NCBI RefSeq assembly: GCF_048159605.1
Contig: NZ_JBLREB010000001.1
Span: 1,550,001 to 1,614,000, forward strand
DNA from: Ectobacillus polymachus
GTDB lineage: Bacteria; Bacillota; Bacilli; Bacillales; Bacillaceae_G
Direction: 5' to 3'
DNA length: 64,000 bases
The notes beneath the pieces were generated by a model. It was not told where the DNA came from. It did no database searches and saw only the letters and a program-made list of their open reading frames with translations. The translations under genes and the position numbers were made by a program. Positions 16,792-24,630 of this stretch are shown piece by piece (positions within the stretch are counted from its first letter, which is position 1; each line of letters starts with the position of its first letter).

Positions 16792-18213
16792 TTATAAGTG
16801 AAGTGCCTTGCTATCTACTGCTAAAGCTGCTTCTCCAAGCGCTTCAGATAATGATGGATGAGGATGAATGGTTTTTGCTATTTCCCATGGAGTAGCATCT
16901 AACAGCTTCGCTAATCCCGCCTCTGAAATCATATCCGTGACATGCGGTCCAATCATATGACACCCAAGTAAATCTTCCGTTTCTTCATCTACAACTAACT
17001 TTACAAAACCATCTTCTTCTCCATATACGAGTGCTTTGCCAATTGCTCGAAATGGAAATTTCCCAATTTTCACCCGATAGCCACGTTCCTTAGCAGCGCG
17101 TTCTGTTAATCCAACAGAGGCTACTTCTGGATTACTGTATATGCATTTTGAAATGAAATCATACTGAAGTGGACTTGGATCCTTACCTGCTATATGTTCA
17201 ACAGCGACGATTCCTTCATGCGAGGCTACATGTGCAAGTTGCAATCCTCCGATTACATCACCAATCGCATAAATATGAGACTCTTTCGTTTGATAATATT
17301 CATTAGTTTCAATACATCCGTTTTGAATGACAATATCAGTATTCGTAAGACCAAGGTTCTCTATATTTGCCTGACGTCCGATAGATAGTAAGATTTTATC
17401 TGATTTTATTTCTTTTCTTTCTCCATTTTGCTCCACTTGAATAGATACCCCATCCCCTCGCACGATAGAATCACCTAATACTTTCGCTTTCGTAACGACA
17501 GTAACACCCTTTTTCTTTAGCAGGCGTTCTATCTCCTTCGATATCTCTTCATCCTCAAGAGGGAGCAAACGATTATCATACTCAATAATTGTTACATGTA
17601 CATCAAAATCAGCTAGCATTGACGCCCACTCTACCCCAATTACACCCCCGCCAATAATAATGATAGAGGAAGGCAGCTCTTTCAATTGCAGAGCATGATC
17701 CGATGTTAAAACATACTCTCCATCAACCATAAGGCCAGGTAACAGTTTAGGACGAGAGCCCGTTGCGATGATGACATGTTTCGGAATAAGCATTTCGTTT
17801 CCTTCACCATTATTCATTTCAACAGAAACCGTTCCAGGTAACGGAGAAAAAATAGACGGACCAAGTATACAGCCATTTCCTTTATATATATCAATTTTCC
17901 CTTTTTTTATCAGCTGTGTAACACCCTGATGTAGCTGCTCGATAATGATGTTTTTACGCTCTTGTACTGCTGAAAAATCAAGTGCTATATTGCTAGCTTT
18001 CACACCAAATACTTCACTTTTCTTTACAGTAGCATATACCTCTGCACTACGAAGTAAAGCCTTGCTTGGAATACATCCTGCGTGTAGACACGTTCCACCT
18101 AGCTTATTACTTTCCACAATTGCAGTTTTTAAACCTAGTTGACTGGCACGAATAGCAGCTACGTATCCTCCTGTGCCGCCCCCGATAATGACAAGATCAT
18201 ATTCCGTTGCCAT
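16792..18213 (-). CDS. lpdV: Dihydrolipoamide dehydrogenase (branched-chain E3)
   Basis: A 473-residue FAD-dependent disulfide oxidoreductase that reoxidises the lipoyl groups of BkdB using NAD. It has the FAD-binding IIGGGTGGY, the redox-active pair in GGTCLHAGCIPSK, the NAD-binding IIIGGGVIGVEWAS, and the C-terminal interface motif TIHPHPSLSEA with the catalytic base His. The start is well marked by AAGGAGG. Its place between buk and bkdAA identifies it as the operon-specific E3 rather than the pyruvate dehydrogenase one. Confidence 0.96.
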   Translation of the reverse strand: MATEYDLVIIGGGTGGYVAAIRASQLGLKTAIVESNKLGGTCLHAGCIPSKALLRSAEVYATVKKSEVFGVKASNIALDFSAVQERKNIIIEQLHQGVTQLIKKGKIDIYKGNGCILGPSIFSPLPGTVSVEMNNGEGNEMLIPKHVIIATGSRPKLLPGLMVDGEYVLTSDHALQLKELPSSIIIIGGGVIGVEWASMLADFDVHVTIIEYDNRLLPLEDEEISKEIERLLKKKGVTVVTKAKVLGDSIVRGDGVSIQVEQNGERKEIKSDKILLSIGRQANIENLGLTNTDIVIQNGCIETNEYYQTKESHIYAIGDVIGGLQLAHVASHEGIVAVEHIAGKDPSPLQYDFISKCIYSNPEVASVGLTERAAKERGYRVKIGKFPFRAIGKALVYGEEDGFVKLVVDEETEDLLGCHMIGPHVTDMISEAGLAKLLDATPWEIAKTIHPHPSLSEALGEAALAVDSKALHL

Positions 18214-18228
18214 GTTACAGCCTCCTTG

Positions 18229-19311
18229 TCAAGAATGAACTATATACTCTTTTTTCTTCTCTTCACCACGTAGTACACGTAATGTGCCTTGCGATAATGC
18301 TTGTAATTCGTTTTCTCCCGGTTCCACATAAACATCTGCAATCCACTGGACTCGTTCTATAATTTCCTCAACTAGCATTTTGCTATAGGATAATCCACCC
18401 GTTAGAACAATCACGTCTACTTTTCCAAATAATACTGCGCTATCTGCTCCAATTTCTTTTGCAACTTGATAGGCCATTGCACTATATATTAAACGAGCAT
18501 GCTCGTCTCCTGCTTCAATCATTTTTTCTATTTTTCCTGCATCTTTTGTGCCAAGGAGAGCTGCCAATCCTGCCTGCCCAACCATTTTTTTCATTACTTC
18601 TTCTCGAGTATATTTACCTGAGAAACAAAGATCTATTAACTGTCCAGCTGGGACACTGCCTGCTCTTTCTGGCGTAAATGGACCTTCTCCATAAAAGGCA
18701 TCGTTCACATCAACTACTCTACCACCGCGGTGTACGCCTACAGTAATTCCCCCGCCTAAATGAGCGACAATCATATTTAATTCTTCATATTTTTTACCAA
18801 GCTTTTTTGCAACTAGTCTCGCAACTGCCTTTTGGTTAAGTGCATGAAATATACTTCTACGCTCTAGGCCAACTGCACCACTAATCCGAGCGATATCATC
18901 CATTTCATCCACTACAACAGGGTCTACGATGAAAGCTGGGATATTCAAGGAAGAAGCTATTTCGTGTGCAAGTACTCCTCCTAAATTAGAAGCATGAAAT
19001 CCATTATACCCTTCTCGTAAATCCTTAAGCATCGCTTCATTTACTTCGTAGGTTCCTCCCTCAACAGAACGAATTAACCCACCTCGGCCGCAAACAGCAC
19101 TAAGCTTTGATACATTCACACCATGGAAATCAAGCACTTCTAAAATTGTATTTTTCCGAAATTCATATTCATCGAAAATGTGGTCAAATGCAGCAATCTC
19201 TTCTTCTTTATGACGAATTGTTTCAATAAACATTTCTTGTTCATCTTCAAAAACCCCAATTTTTGTAGATGTACTCCCTGGATTAATAGCAAGTATGCGA
19301 AAACTAGACAA
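18229..19311 (-). CDS. buk: Butyrate kinase (branched-chain acyl kinase)
   Basis: An acetate/butyrate-kinase family enzyme (ASKHA fold) converting branched acyl-phosphate plus ADP to the free acid plus ATP. The N-terminal phosphate-binding INPGSTSTKIGVF and the downstream HLGGGITVGVHRGG are the family signatures. I start it at the TTG at 19311: GGAGGG lies seven bases before it, and the resulting 360-residue protein has a family-like N terminus, whereas the ATG at 19353 adds 14 residues unlike the family and lacks a ribosome site. It completes the Ptb-Buk energy-conserving pair. Confidence 0.94.
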   Translation of the reverse strand: MSSFRILAINPGSTSTKIGVFEDEQEMFIETIRHKEEEIAAFDHIFDEYEFRKNTILEVLDFHGVNVSKLSAVCGRGGLIRSVEGGTYEVNEAMLKDLREGYNGFHASNLGGVLAHEIASSLNIPAFIVDPVVVDEMDDIARISGAVGLERRSIFHALNQKAVARLVAKKLGKKYEELNMIVAHLGGGITVGVHRGGRVVDVNDAFYGEGPFTPERAGSVPAGQLIDLCFSGKYTREEVMKKMVGQAGLAALLGTKDAGKIEKMIEAGDEHARLIYSAMAYQVAKEIGADSAVLFGKVDVIVLTGGLSYSKMLVEEIIERVQWIADVYVEPGENELQALSQGTLRVLRGEEKKKEYIVHS

Positions 19312-19358
19312 TATTCTTCCCTCCGTAAACTGTAGCAAGATGGATCCATCCATCTTCT

Positions 19359-20453
19359 TTATCTTCTACTTAAAATGTGATGACCATTTTGTAAAAAGGT
19401 GCTTCTAGATTGTTTCATTCTTTGAATTCGTTCTTCTGCAAGGCGGTCCGCTGCTAGGTAAGTTGGAATGCTATCCCGTTTTGAAATCTCAATTACTTTC
19501 GCAAGTGTTTGATAGATTCCTTCTACTTTATTTAGCGCACGTTCTCGATTATAGCCGTACAATTCGTCAGCTACATTGATTACGCCACCTGCATTAATAA
19601 CATAATCAGGTGCATATACAATGCCCATATTATGAATCACTTCTCCATGCCGCGCTTCTCTTAATTGGTTATTGGCAGCACCTGCAATCACCTTTGCTTT
19701 TAATTGAGGAATCGTTACATCATTAATAATGCCTCCAAGTGCACATGGAGAGAATATATCACACGGTACGCTGTATATCTCATTCGGTTCAATAGCAGTA
19801 GCTTGAAATTCCTCTACCGCAGATTGTACAGACTCCTTATGAATATCCGTTACAATAAGTTTGGCGCCTTCTGCGTACAAATGCTTACATAGATTGTAAG
19901 CAACGTTGCCTACTCCTTGCACAGCAATTACTTTGCCCGCTAAGCTATCGCTTCCGAACGCCTCTTTTGCTGCCGCTTTCATACCGCGATACACACCAAA
20001 AGCAGTAACCGGTGATGGATTTCCCGAGGAACCAAAGGACGGTGAAATGCCAGTAACAAAATCCGTTTCTTCATGAATAATATCCATGTCAGCAACAGTC
20101 GTACCAACATCCTCAGCTGTAATATAGCGGCCATTTAAGCCTTGAATAAAACGACCAAAAGCTCGGAACATAGCCTCATTTTTATCTTTACGCGGATCTC
20201 CGATAATAACCGTCTTCCCACCACCGAGATTCAATCCTGCTGCTGCATTTTTATAGGTCATACCTCTAGAAAGACGCAATGCATCCTCAATAGCAGCTTC
20301 TTCAGAATCGTACGTCCACATTCTTGTTCCTCCTAGAGCTGGACCTAACGTTGTATCATGAATCGCAACAATAGCTTTTAGTCCTGACTCTTTATCTTGG
20401 CAAAACAATAATTGTTCGTAATCATAAAATTCCATATTTTTAAATAGTTCCAT
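19359..20453 (-). CDS. bcd: Leucine dehydrogenase
   Basis: A 364-residue Glu/Leu/Phe/Val dehydrogenase family enzyme that oxidatively deaminates Leu, Ile and Val to the keto acids used by the BKD complex. It closely resembles known Bacillus LeuDH sequences: LGPALGGTRMW, then GMTYKNAAAGLNLGGGKTV with the catalytic lysine, the Rossmann motif VQGVGNVAYNL and NAGGVINVADELYGYNRE. Start and length agree with the family. It sits between ptb and buk with short gaps. Confidence 0.97.
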   Translation of the reverse strand: MELFKNMEFYDYEQLLFCQDKESGLKAIVAIHDTTLGPALGGTRMWTYDSEEAAIEDALRLSRGMTYKNAAAGLNLGGGKTVIIGDPRKDKNEAMFRAFGRFIQGLNGRYITAEDVGTTVADMDIIHEETDFVTGISPSFGSSGNPSPVTAFGVYRGMKAAAKEAFGSDSLAGKVIAVQGVGNVAYNLCKHLYAEGAKLIVTDIHKESVQSAVEEFQATAIEPNEIYSVPCDIFSPCALGGIINDVTIPQLKAKVIAGAANNQLREARHGEVIHNMGIVYAPDYVINAGGVINVADELYGYNRERALNKVEGIYQTLAKVIEISKRDSIPTYLAADRLAEERIQRMKQSRSTFLQNGHHILSRR

Positions 20454-20480
20454 ACGTACTCCCCTTTCGATGTTGCTGCA

Positions 20481-21386
20481 TTATGCAGTTGCTACAGCTA
20501 AAGCAAGAGAATATAATTTCGCCTCAGCCGTATCGGCACGTGATGTTAATACAATTGGTGCTTTCGCTCCTGCAACGATTGCACCTACTTTTGCATTAGC
20601 AAAATATACAAGCGATTTATAGAGAATGTTACCTGCTTCAATATCAGGGACGAGTAAAATATCTGCTTCGCCTGCTACCTCACTAACAATTCCTTTATGC
20701 GCAGCAGCAATACTAGAAACAGCATTATCGAAAGCAAGCGGCCCATCCACAATACAGTCTTTGATTTGACCACGACGGTTCATTTGTGTTAAAAGAGCAG
20801 CATCTACAGTTGCTTGCATAGCGGGATTCACGAGCTCTACAGCAGCAAGTGGTGCCACTTTCGGCTTTTCTATTCCAATTGCTCTCACAACGTGGACAGC
20901 ATTTTTCAAAATAGCTGTTTTCCCCTCTAAATCAGGTGCAATATTCATAGCTGCATCTGTTACTGTAATTAAGCGGTTATAATTAGGAACTTCAAATACT
21001 GCTACATGAGATAACACATTGCCTGTACGTAACCCGTACTCTTTATTAAGTACAGCTTTTAAAATAATGGCCGTACTTATATTTCCTTTCATAACAATGT
21101 CCGCATTCCCACTACTGACTGCTTGCACTGCTAATCGTGCAGCATCTGCGCCCACCGCATCATAGACTTTAATTTGATCATTCGAAGTCAAATTGTATTT
21201 TTTCATCATAATAGAGATTGTTTCTGCGTTTCCATATAAATGAAAGTTTGCAAGATCAGCCTTAATTGCTTCGGCGATAGCAAGCATAACTTCTTCATCA
21301 TCTGCTGCTGCAACAGCAATTGTCTTTTTTGATTGTTTAACTGCTTTCTCAATAAGCATATTTAATGTCATCTTTGAATGGTTCAT
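20481..21386 (-). CDS. ptb: Phosphate butyryltransferase
   Basis: A 301-residue PTA/PTB-family enzyme converting butyryl- or branched acyl-CoA and phosphate to acyl-phosphate and CoA. Family regions visible are DIVMKGNISTAIILKAVL, THVAVFEV-like SHVAVFEVPNYNRLITVTDAAMN, and the C-terminal GAKAPIVLTSRAD. It is the first gene after the sigma-54 promoter at 21413-21428 and is preceded by GAGGGA. With buk downstream it forms the substrate-level phosphorylation branch. Confidence 0.95.
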   Translation of the reverse strand: MNHSKMTLNMLIEKAVKQSKKTIAVAAADDEEVMLAIAEAIKADLANFHLYGNAETISIMMKKYNLTSNDQIKVYDAVGADAARLAVQAVSSGNADIVMKGNISTAIILKAVLNKEYGLRTGNVLSHVAVFEVPNYNRLITVTDAAMNIAPDLEGKTAILKNAVHVVRAIGIEKPKVAPLAAVELVNPAMQATVDAALLTQMNRRGQIKDCIVDGPLAFDNAVSSIAAAHKGIVSEVAGEADILLVPDIEAGNILYKSLVYFANAKVGAIVAGAKAPIVLTSRADTAEAKLYSLALAVATA

Positions 21387-21412
21387 TCTCTTCGTCCCTC
21401 ACTTATGTATCA

Positions 21413-21428
21413 TGCAAAACTTATGCCA
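21413..21428 (-). promoter_or_regulatory. Sigma-54 (-24/-12) promoter of the bkd operon
   Basis: On the minus strand TGGCATAAGTTTTGCA matches TGGCACGNNNNTTGCW at 12 of the 12 fixed positions except the C6G7 pair (here TA), with correct GG-to-GC spacing. It lies 27 bases before the ptb start codon; transcription should begin near 21402. The adjacent gene encodes the cognate activator BkdR. Confidence 0.9.
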
Positions 21429-21482
21429 TATTTATCGTATCTTGTTCCCCATCTATTACACGACATGCGTAGATATCTCACT

Positions 21483-21525
21483 AAAAACCACGCAATAATT
21501 TTCATAGTATGAAAATTATTGCGTG
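21483..21525 (-). terminator. Terminator of bkdR, also at enhancer distance from the sigma-54 promoter
   Basis: A 17-bp perfect inverted repeat (CACGCAATAATTTTCAT at 21489-21505 with its complement at 21509-21525) around a three-base loop, overlapping the bkdR stop codon and followed on the minus strand by GTTTTT. It lies about 87-123 bases upstream of the predicted ptb start, where sigma-54 activators usually bind. Its inner arms AATTTTC and GAAAATT equal CodY half-sites, but with a 7-base rather than 1-base gap. Confidence 0.8.
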
Positions 21526-23561
21526 AATTTTTTTGCACGTTCGTATTTTTCAAGCTTGTTGTATAAACTTCGTACTGAAATTCCTAACGCTTGCGCTGTT
21601 TTTGTTTTATTGCCATGAAACTTTTCCAAATATTGCGTAAGAACATTTCCCTCAAATCGTATAACCATTTGATCAAGGGATGCCTGGCTATCATAATCTA
21701 TTGTGTTTACTTGTTTAAATTTTGACGATAGTATAGAAGGTAGATGCTGTAAATCAAGGAGTGATTCATTGTTCTTCATAAATATAACAGCACGTCCTAA
21801 AACATTTTCAAGCTCCCTGACATTTCCTGGCCAATGGTACTGCTGCAAATATGCAAGAGCTGCATCCGTAATTCCTTCTATGCTTCGTCCATAATCTATA
21901 TTTATTTTTTGAAGGAGCCATGATGCAAGTAGAGGAATATCACTTTTTCGCTGCCGTAACGCCGGAATGAAAATTGGTATTTTATTCAAGCGATAGTATA
22001 AGTCTTCCCGAAATACTCCATCGGTAATAGCCTTTTCTAAATTTGTATTTGTTGCTGCAATAACGCGAACATCAATGGGAATTGGCTTTGTTCCCCCTAC
22101 TCGAACAATTTCCTTTTCCTGCAGTACTCGTAATAGCTTTGCCTGTGTGCCGACTGGCATTTCTCCTATTTCATCGAGGAAAAGGCTGCCGTTATTTGCC
22201 TCCTCGAAAAAACCACGTTTTCCGCCGCGCCTTGCACCTGAAAAAGCCCCGTCTTCATACCCAAATAATTCACTTTCTAACAGTGATTCAGATAGAGCAG
22301 CACAATTCACCCGAATAAACTTATTATATTTCCGTGAACTGCTGTTATGGATTGCATGGGCGAATAGTTCCTTTCCCGTCCCAGATTCTCCGCGAAGAAG
22401 AACGGTTACTGGAGTATTTGCGGCAAGCTTAGCTTGCGTAACAGCAATTGTCATTTCTTCCGAGATGCCTACAATATCCTCAAACGAATATTTCGCTTCT
22501 AGTGTACGAATGATTTGTCGTGCTTGCTTTAATTCATTCGTTAGTTCTTGAATTTCTGAAACATCGTGAATGATACCAACGCTTCCTTTCAAGATTCCAC
22601 CAACAATAACAGGAGCTACATTTACTATGACATCTCGCTTTGTTTGTCCAACTTTCATACGAACTCTTCGAAATGGGCGACGAGATTGCAATACTTTCAT
22701 ATGAATGCTTTCCCCTTCGGCAATATCTGCAGTTGCCGGCTTTCCAATTACATCCTCTTGCGTAAAGCCTGTTATTTTCGTATAGGCAGGATTTATTAAT
22801 ATTCCAATACCATTTTCATCAACAACAGAAATAGCTTCCTCAGAAGAATGAATAATTGCATGTAATAGCGTTTCAATATCTTTTAAGTTTGTTATTTCTT
22901 CGCTTAGCATGACCATTTCCGTAATATCTGAAAAAACTGAGATAGCTCCTCTTACCTTACCTTCTCTACTTAGCATCGGAATGCGAGTTGAAATGACTTT
23001 CTTCCCATTTTCTAATACTACTTCTCGATGAATCTCTGTTTGTTTTGTGCGAAGAATGTAAGGTAGCCTGCTATTTGGAATAAGGGTTTGAATCTGCTTT
23101 CCTAAAACCTCTTCATTTTTATATCCCGTAATCTCTTCTGCACTTTTATTAAAAAGCGTAACGACAGCATTCTCATCTACTACAATCATTCCCTCGTGTA
23201 TGGAATGAAAAATAAATTCGTTTTGCTGTATTTGCTCATTTAAATGTAATAGGAGAGCATCCTTTTCTAGAAGAAGTGAGATGATGATCTTCGTAACTTC
23301 TGTTGGAATAACAAGCGGTTTTGTCATTCCCTTCCTGTTCAAAAGACTATAATCATTGGTTGTATAGAAGATGACATCGATTTCATCTTGCATACCGTCA
23401 TAACTCGTTTTCATACCATATTGTTTTGCTAATTGAATACCAGGTGCATCATCCTTACCATCAATTATGGCTACTACTGTTATGCTTGTTAATGTATACA
23501 ACAAACGCAGTAAGGTGCAGCCATCCTGATTCGCCCCTATAAGCAGCGCGTTTAGCTTCAC
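21516..23561 (-). CDS. bkdR: Sigma-54-dependent transcriptional activator BkdR
   Basis: A 681-residue enhancer-binding protein that activates the bkd operon with sigma-54 RNA polymerase. It has an N-terminal ligand region, two PAS domains (about 100-210 and 225-340, with FHSIHEGMIVVDEN and HSSEEAISVVDENG), a AAA+ domain with Walker A GESGTGKE and Walker B LFLDEIGEM, and a C-terminal Fis-type helix-turn-helix (TKTAQALGISVRSLYNKL). The sigma-54 contact loop reads GAFSGA instead of GAFTGA. The start is the GTG at 23561, nine bases after AAAGGAG; an ATG at 23594 has no ribosome site. Confidence 0.93.
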   Translation of the reverse strand: MKLNALLIGANQDGCTLLRLLYTLTSITVVAIIDGKDDAPGIQLAKQYGMKTSYDGMQDEIDVIFYTTNDYSLLNRKGMTKPLVIPTEVTKIIISLLLEKDALLLHLNEQIQQNEFIFHSIHEGMIVVDENAVVTLFNKSAEEITGYKNEEVLGKQIQTLIPNSRLPYILRTKQTEIHREVVLENGKKVISTRIPMLSREGKVRGAISVFSDITEMVMLSEEITNLKDIETLLHAIIHSSEEAISVVDENGIGILINPAYTKITGFTQEDVIGKPATADIAEGESIHMKVLQSRRPFRRVRMKVGQTKRDVIVNVAPVIVGGILKGSVGIIHDVSEIQELTNELKQARQIIRTLEAKYSFEDIVGISEEMTIAVTQAKLAANTPVTVLLRGESGTGKELFAHAIHNSSSRKYNKFIRVNCAALSESLLESELFGYEDGAFSGARRGGKRGFFEEANNGSLFLDEIGEMPVGTQAKLLRVLQEKEIVRVGGTKPIPIDVRVIAATNTNLEKAITDGVFREDLYYRLNKIPIFIPALRQRKSDIPLLASWLLQKINIDYGRSIEGITDAALAYLQQYHWPGNVRELENVLGRAVIFMKNNESLLDLQHLPSILSSKFKQVNTIDYDSQASLDQMVIRFEGNVLTQYLEKFHGNKTKTAQALGISVRSLYNKLEKYERAKKFTQ

Positions 23562-23661
23562 CCATTCCAACTCCTTTCCAACATCAATCAACATCTACTT
23601 GACAAATCCTGGATAATTGTATGATGATTTTCTATATAGCAATTAGAAAGGGAGGATTCCT

Positions 23662-23901
23662 ATGAATCGTATCATCGCTTTATTGCTAGCTCTGCTTCCC
23701 ATTGTAATGGCTGTAATAGGAATTAAATTCATGAGGGATACTGTCTTTGCAATCCTTAATTCTCCCGTTCCTTCTCTTTCTATACAGTTCTTACTTGGTG
23801 CTTTTCTCTTTGGAGTTGGAATGTATCTCTTCGGCGGATTCATTTTATATCGAGATAAAAAAAGAAATAAAGTGCAATCACGCTTTCGAAAAGAGAGGTA
23901 A
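23662..23901 (+). CDS. yqzF: DUF2627 small membrane protein (YqzF)
   Basis: A 79-residue protein with two hydrophobic segments (about 3-24 and 40-62) and a basic C-terminal tail (KKRNKVQSRFRKER), corresponding to the DUF2627/YqzF family found next to bkdR in Bacillus. GGGAGG precedes the ATG. It diverges from bkdR, sharing the short region 23562-23661 for both promoters. Function unknown. Confidence 0.85.
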   Translation: MNRIIALLLALLPIVMAVIGIKFMRDTVFAILNSPVPSLSIQFLLGAFLFGVGMYLFGGFILYRDKKRNKVQSRFRKER

Positions 23902-24110
23902 TGTTCACTTAATTCTGTATTCGTACCTGTTAACAAGACCTTTTCATAAAACCTGATTTTAGTACTTGGTCATAATTTAATTTATACACGTATTCCTGAA
24001 AGAATACAAGTACATTTTCTAAGCAAATATGTATAATTTTATTTGTATACGTTGTTATTTTATCGGGATTTTACACTTGTTTACTTATCAAGTCCCTTAT
24101 TTCAATCTCT
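23902..24110. other. AT-rich intergenic region between yqzF and yycC
   Basis: About 210 bases with no gene and no strong hairpin seen; it leads into the yycC promoter and structured leader. Confidence 0.5.
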
Positions 24111-24120
24111 ATGTTATACT
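24111..24120 (+). promoter_or_regulatory. Extended -10 promoter for yycC
   Basis: TGTTATACT (TG-n-TATACT) with no clear -35; predicted start is 7-10 bases before the AGTGAAACTT box, so the box would lie at the very 5' end of the RNA. Confidence 0.5.
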
Positions 24121-24130
24121 AGTCAAATAC

Positions 24131-24290
24131 AGTGAAACTTCCCTCGGTGGGGGTTTTTTCTCATCCCCACCGAGGGTTAGTTGAACCAATCGGACTTTTA
24201 CGGGCAGTTATCCCCCACTTAGCCTTTTCCGATTTCTCTAAGCCTTAAAAGTGGGGGTATTACTGCCCGTTAAAGCGGGATAAAGGGGGG
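24131..24290 (+). ncRNA. AGTGAAACTT structured element, copy 2, as a 160-base yycC leader
   Basis: The box AGTGAAACTT (24131-24140) is followed at once by a 12-bp stem CCCTCGGTGGGG/CCCCACCGAGGG (24141-24152 with 24165-24176) ending in GTTAG. A second long hairpin pairs ACGGGCAGT (24200-24208) with ACTGCCCGT (24262-24270) and, inside it, CCCCCACTT (24212-24220) with AAGTGGGGG (24249-24257). CGGGATAAAG follows at 24276-24285, just before the ribosome site. Neither hairpin has a T-run, so it is not an ordinary terminator. It resembles the dispersed bcr-type repeats described in the B. cereus group in style; identity cannot be checked here. Confidence 0.75.
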
Positions 24291-24299
24291 AGCACACTT

Positions 24300-24437
24300 T
24301 TGCGTCCATTACAAATCACACCAGAAACTGCCATAAAGTTGTCTAAAGCGCTTAAGATGCCACTTGAGCAAATTATGCATATGCCGCAACATATTCTTAT
24401 TCAAAAGCTTGCACAGCTTGAAAAGCAAGATAAATAA
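24300..24437 (+). CDS. yycC: YycC-like small protein
   Basis: A 45-residue protein starting at TTG (24300) eight bases after GGGGGGAG. The sequence begins LRPLQITPETAIKLSKAL and contains MPLEQIMHMPQHILIQKLAQL, the conserved body of the YycC family (PLQI, PLEQIMHMPQHIL). It is soluble, helical and charged; function is unknown. It sits between yqzF and spo0A, downstream of a 160-base structured leader and upstream of its own terminator. Too short for most gene finders at default cut-off. Confidence 0.85.
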   Translation: MRPLQITPETAIKLSKALKMPLEQIMHMPQHILIQKLAQLEKQDK

Positions 24438-24461
24438 AGAAAAACAGACATATTTTATAAT

Positions 24462-24504
24462 AAAAAAGGATTGAGGGGGAAATTATTCCTTCTAATCCTT
24501 TTTT
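24462..24504 (+). terminator. Terminator after yycC
   Basis: AAAAAAGGATT and AATCCTTTTTT arms with a GA/TC-rich inner stem, ending in TTTTTTC on the plus strand. Confidence 0.88.
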
Positions 24505-24535
24505 CTTTATACTATCTTTATTTAAAAAGGATAAG

Positions 24536-24586
24536 AAAAAGGAGGCAATACAAAGGGGAGTCATCTCCCGTTTTGTATTCCCTCCT
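24536..24586 (-). terminator. Terminator after spo0A
   Basis: A long interrupted stem: AGGAGG/CCTCCT, AATACAAA/TTTGTATT and GGGAG/CTCCC around TCAT. On the minus strand it ends in CCTCCTTTTT, about 45 bases past the spo0A stop. Confidence 0.88.
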
Positions 24587-24630
24587 GTAATGAAAATATT
24601 ATGTTTCGTAAACCAAGTTACTTAGTTCGT

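Noticed and set aside
24333..24347. 14-base identity between yycC coding sequence and the dxs upstream region (TTGTCTAAAGCGCT)
   Set aside because: A match of this length is expected by chance in 64 kb, and one copy is inside a conserved coding sequence.
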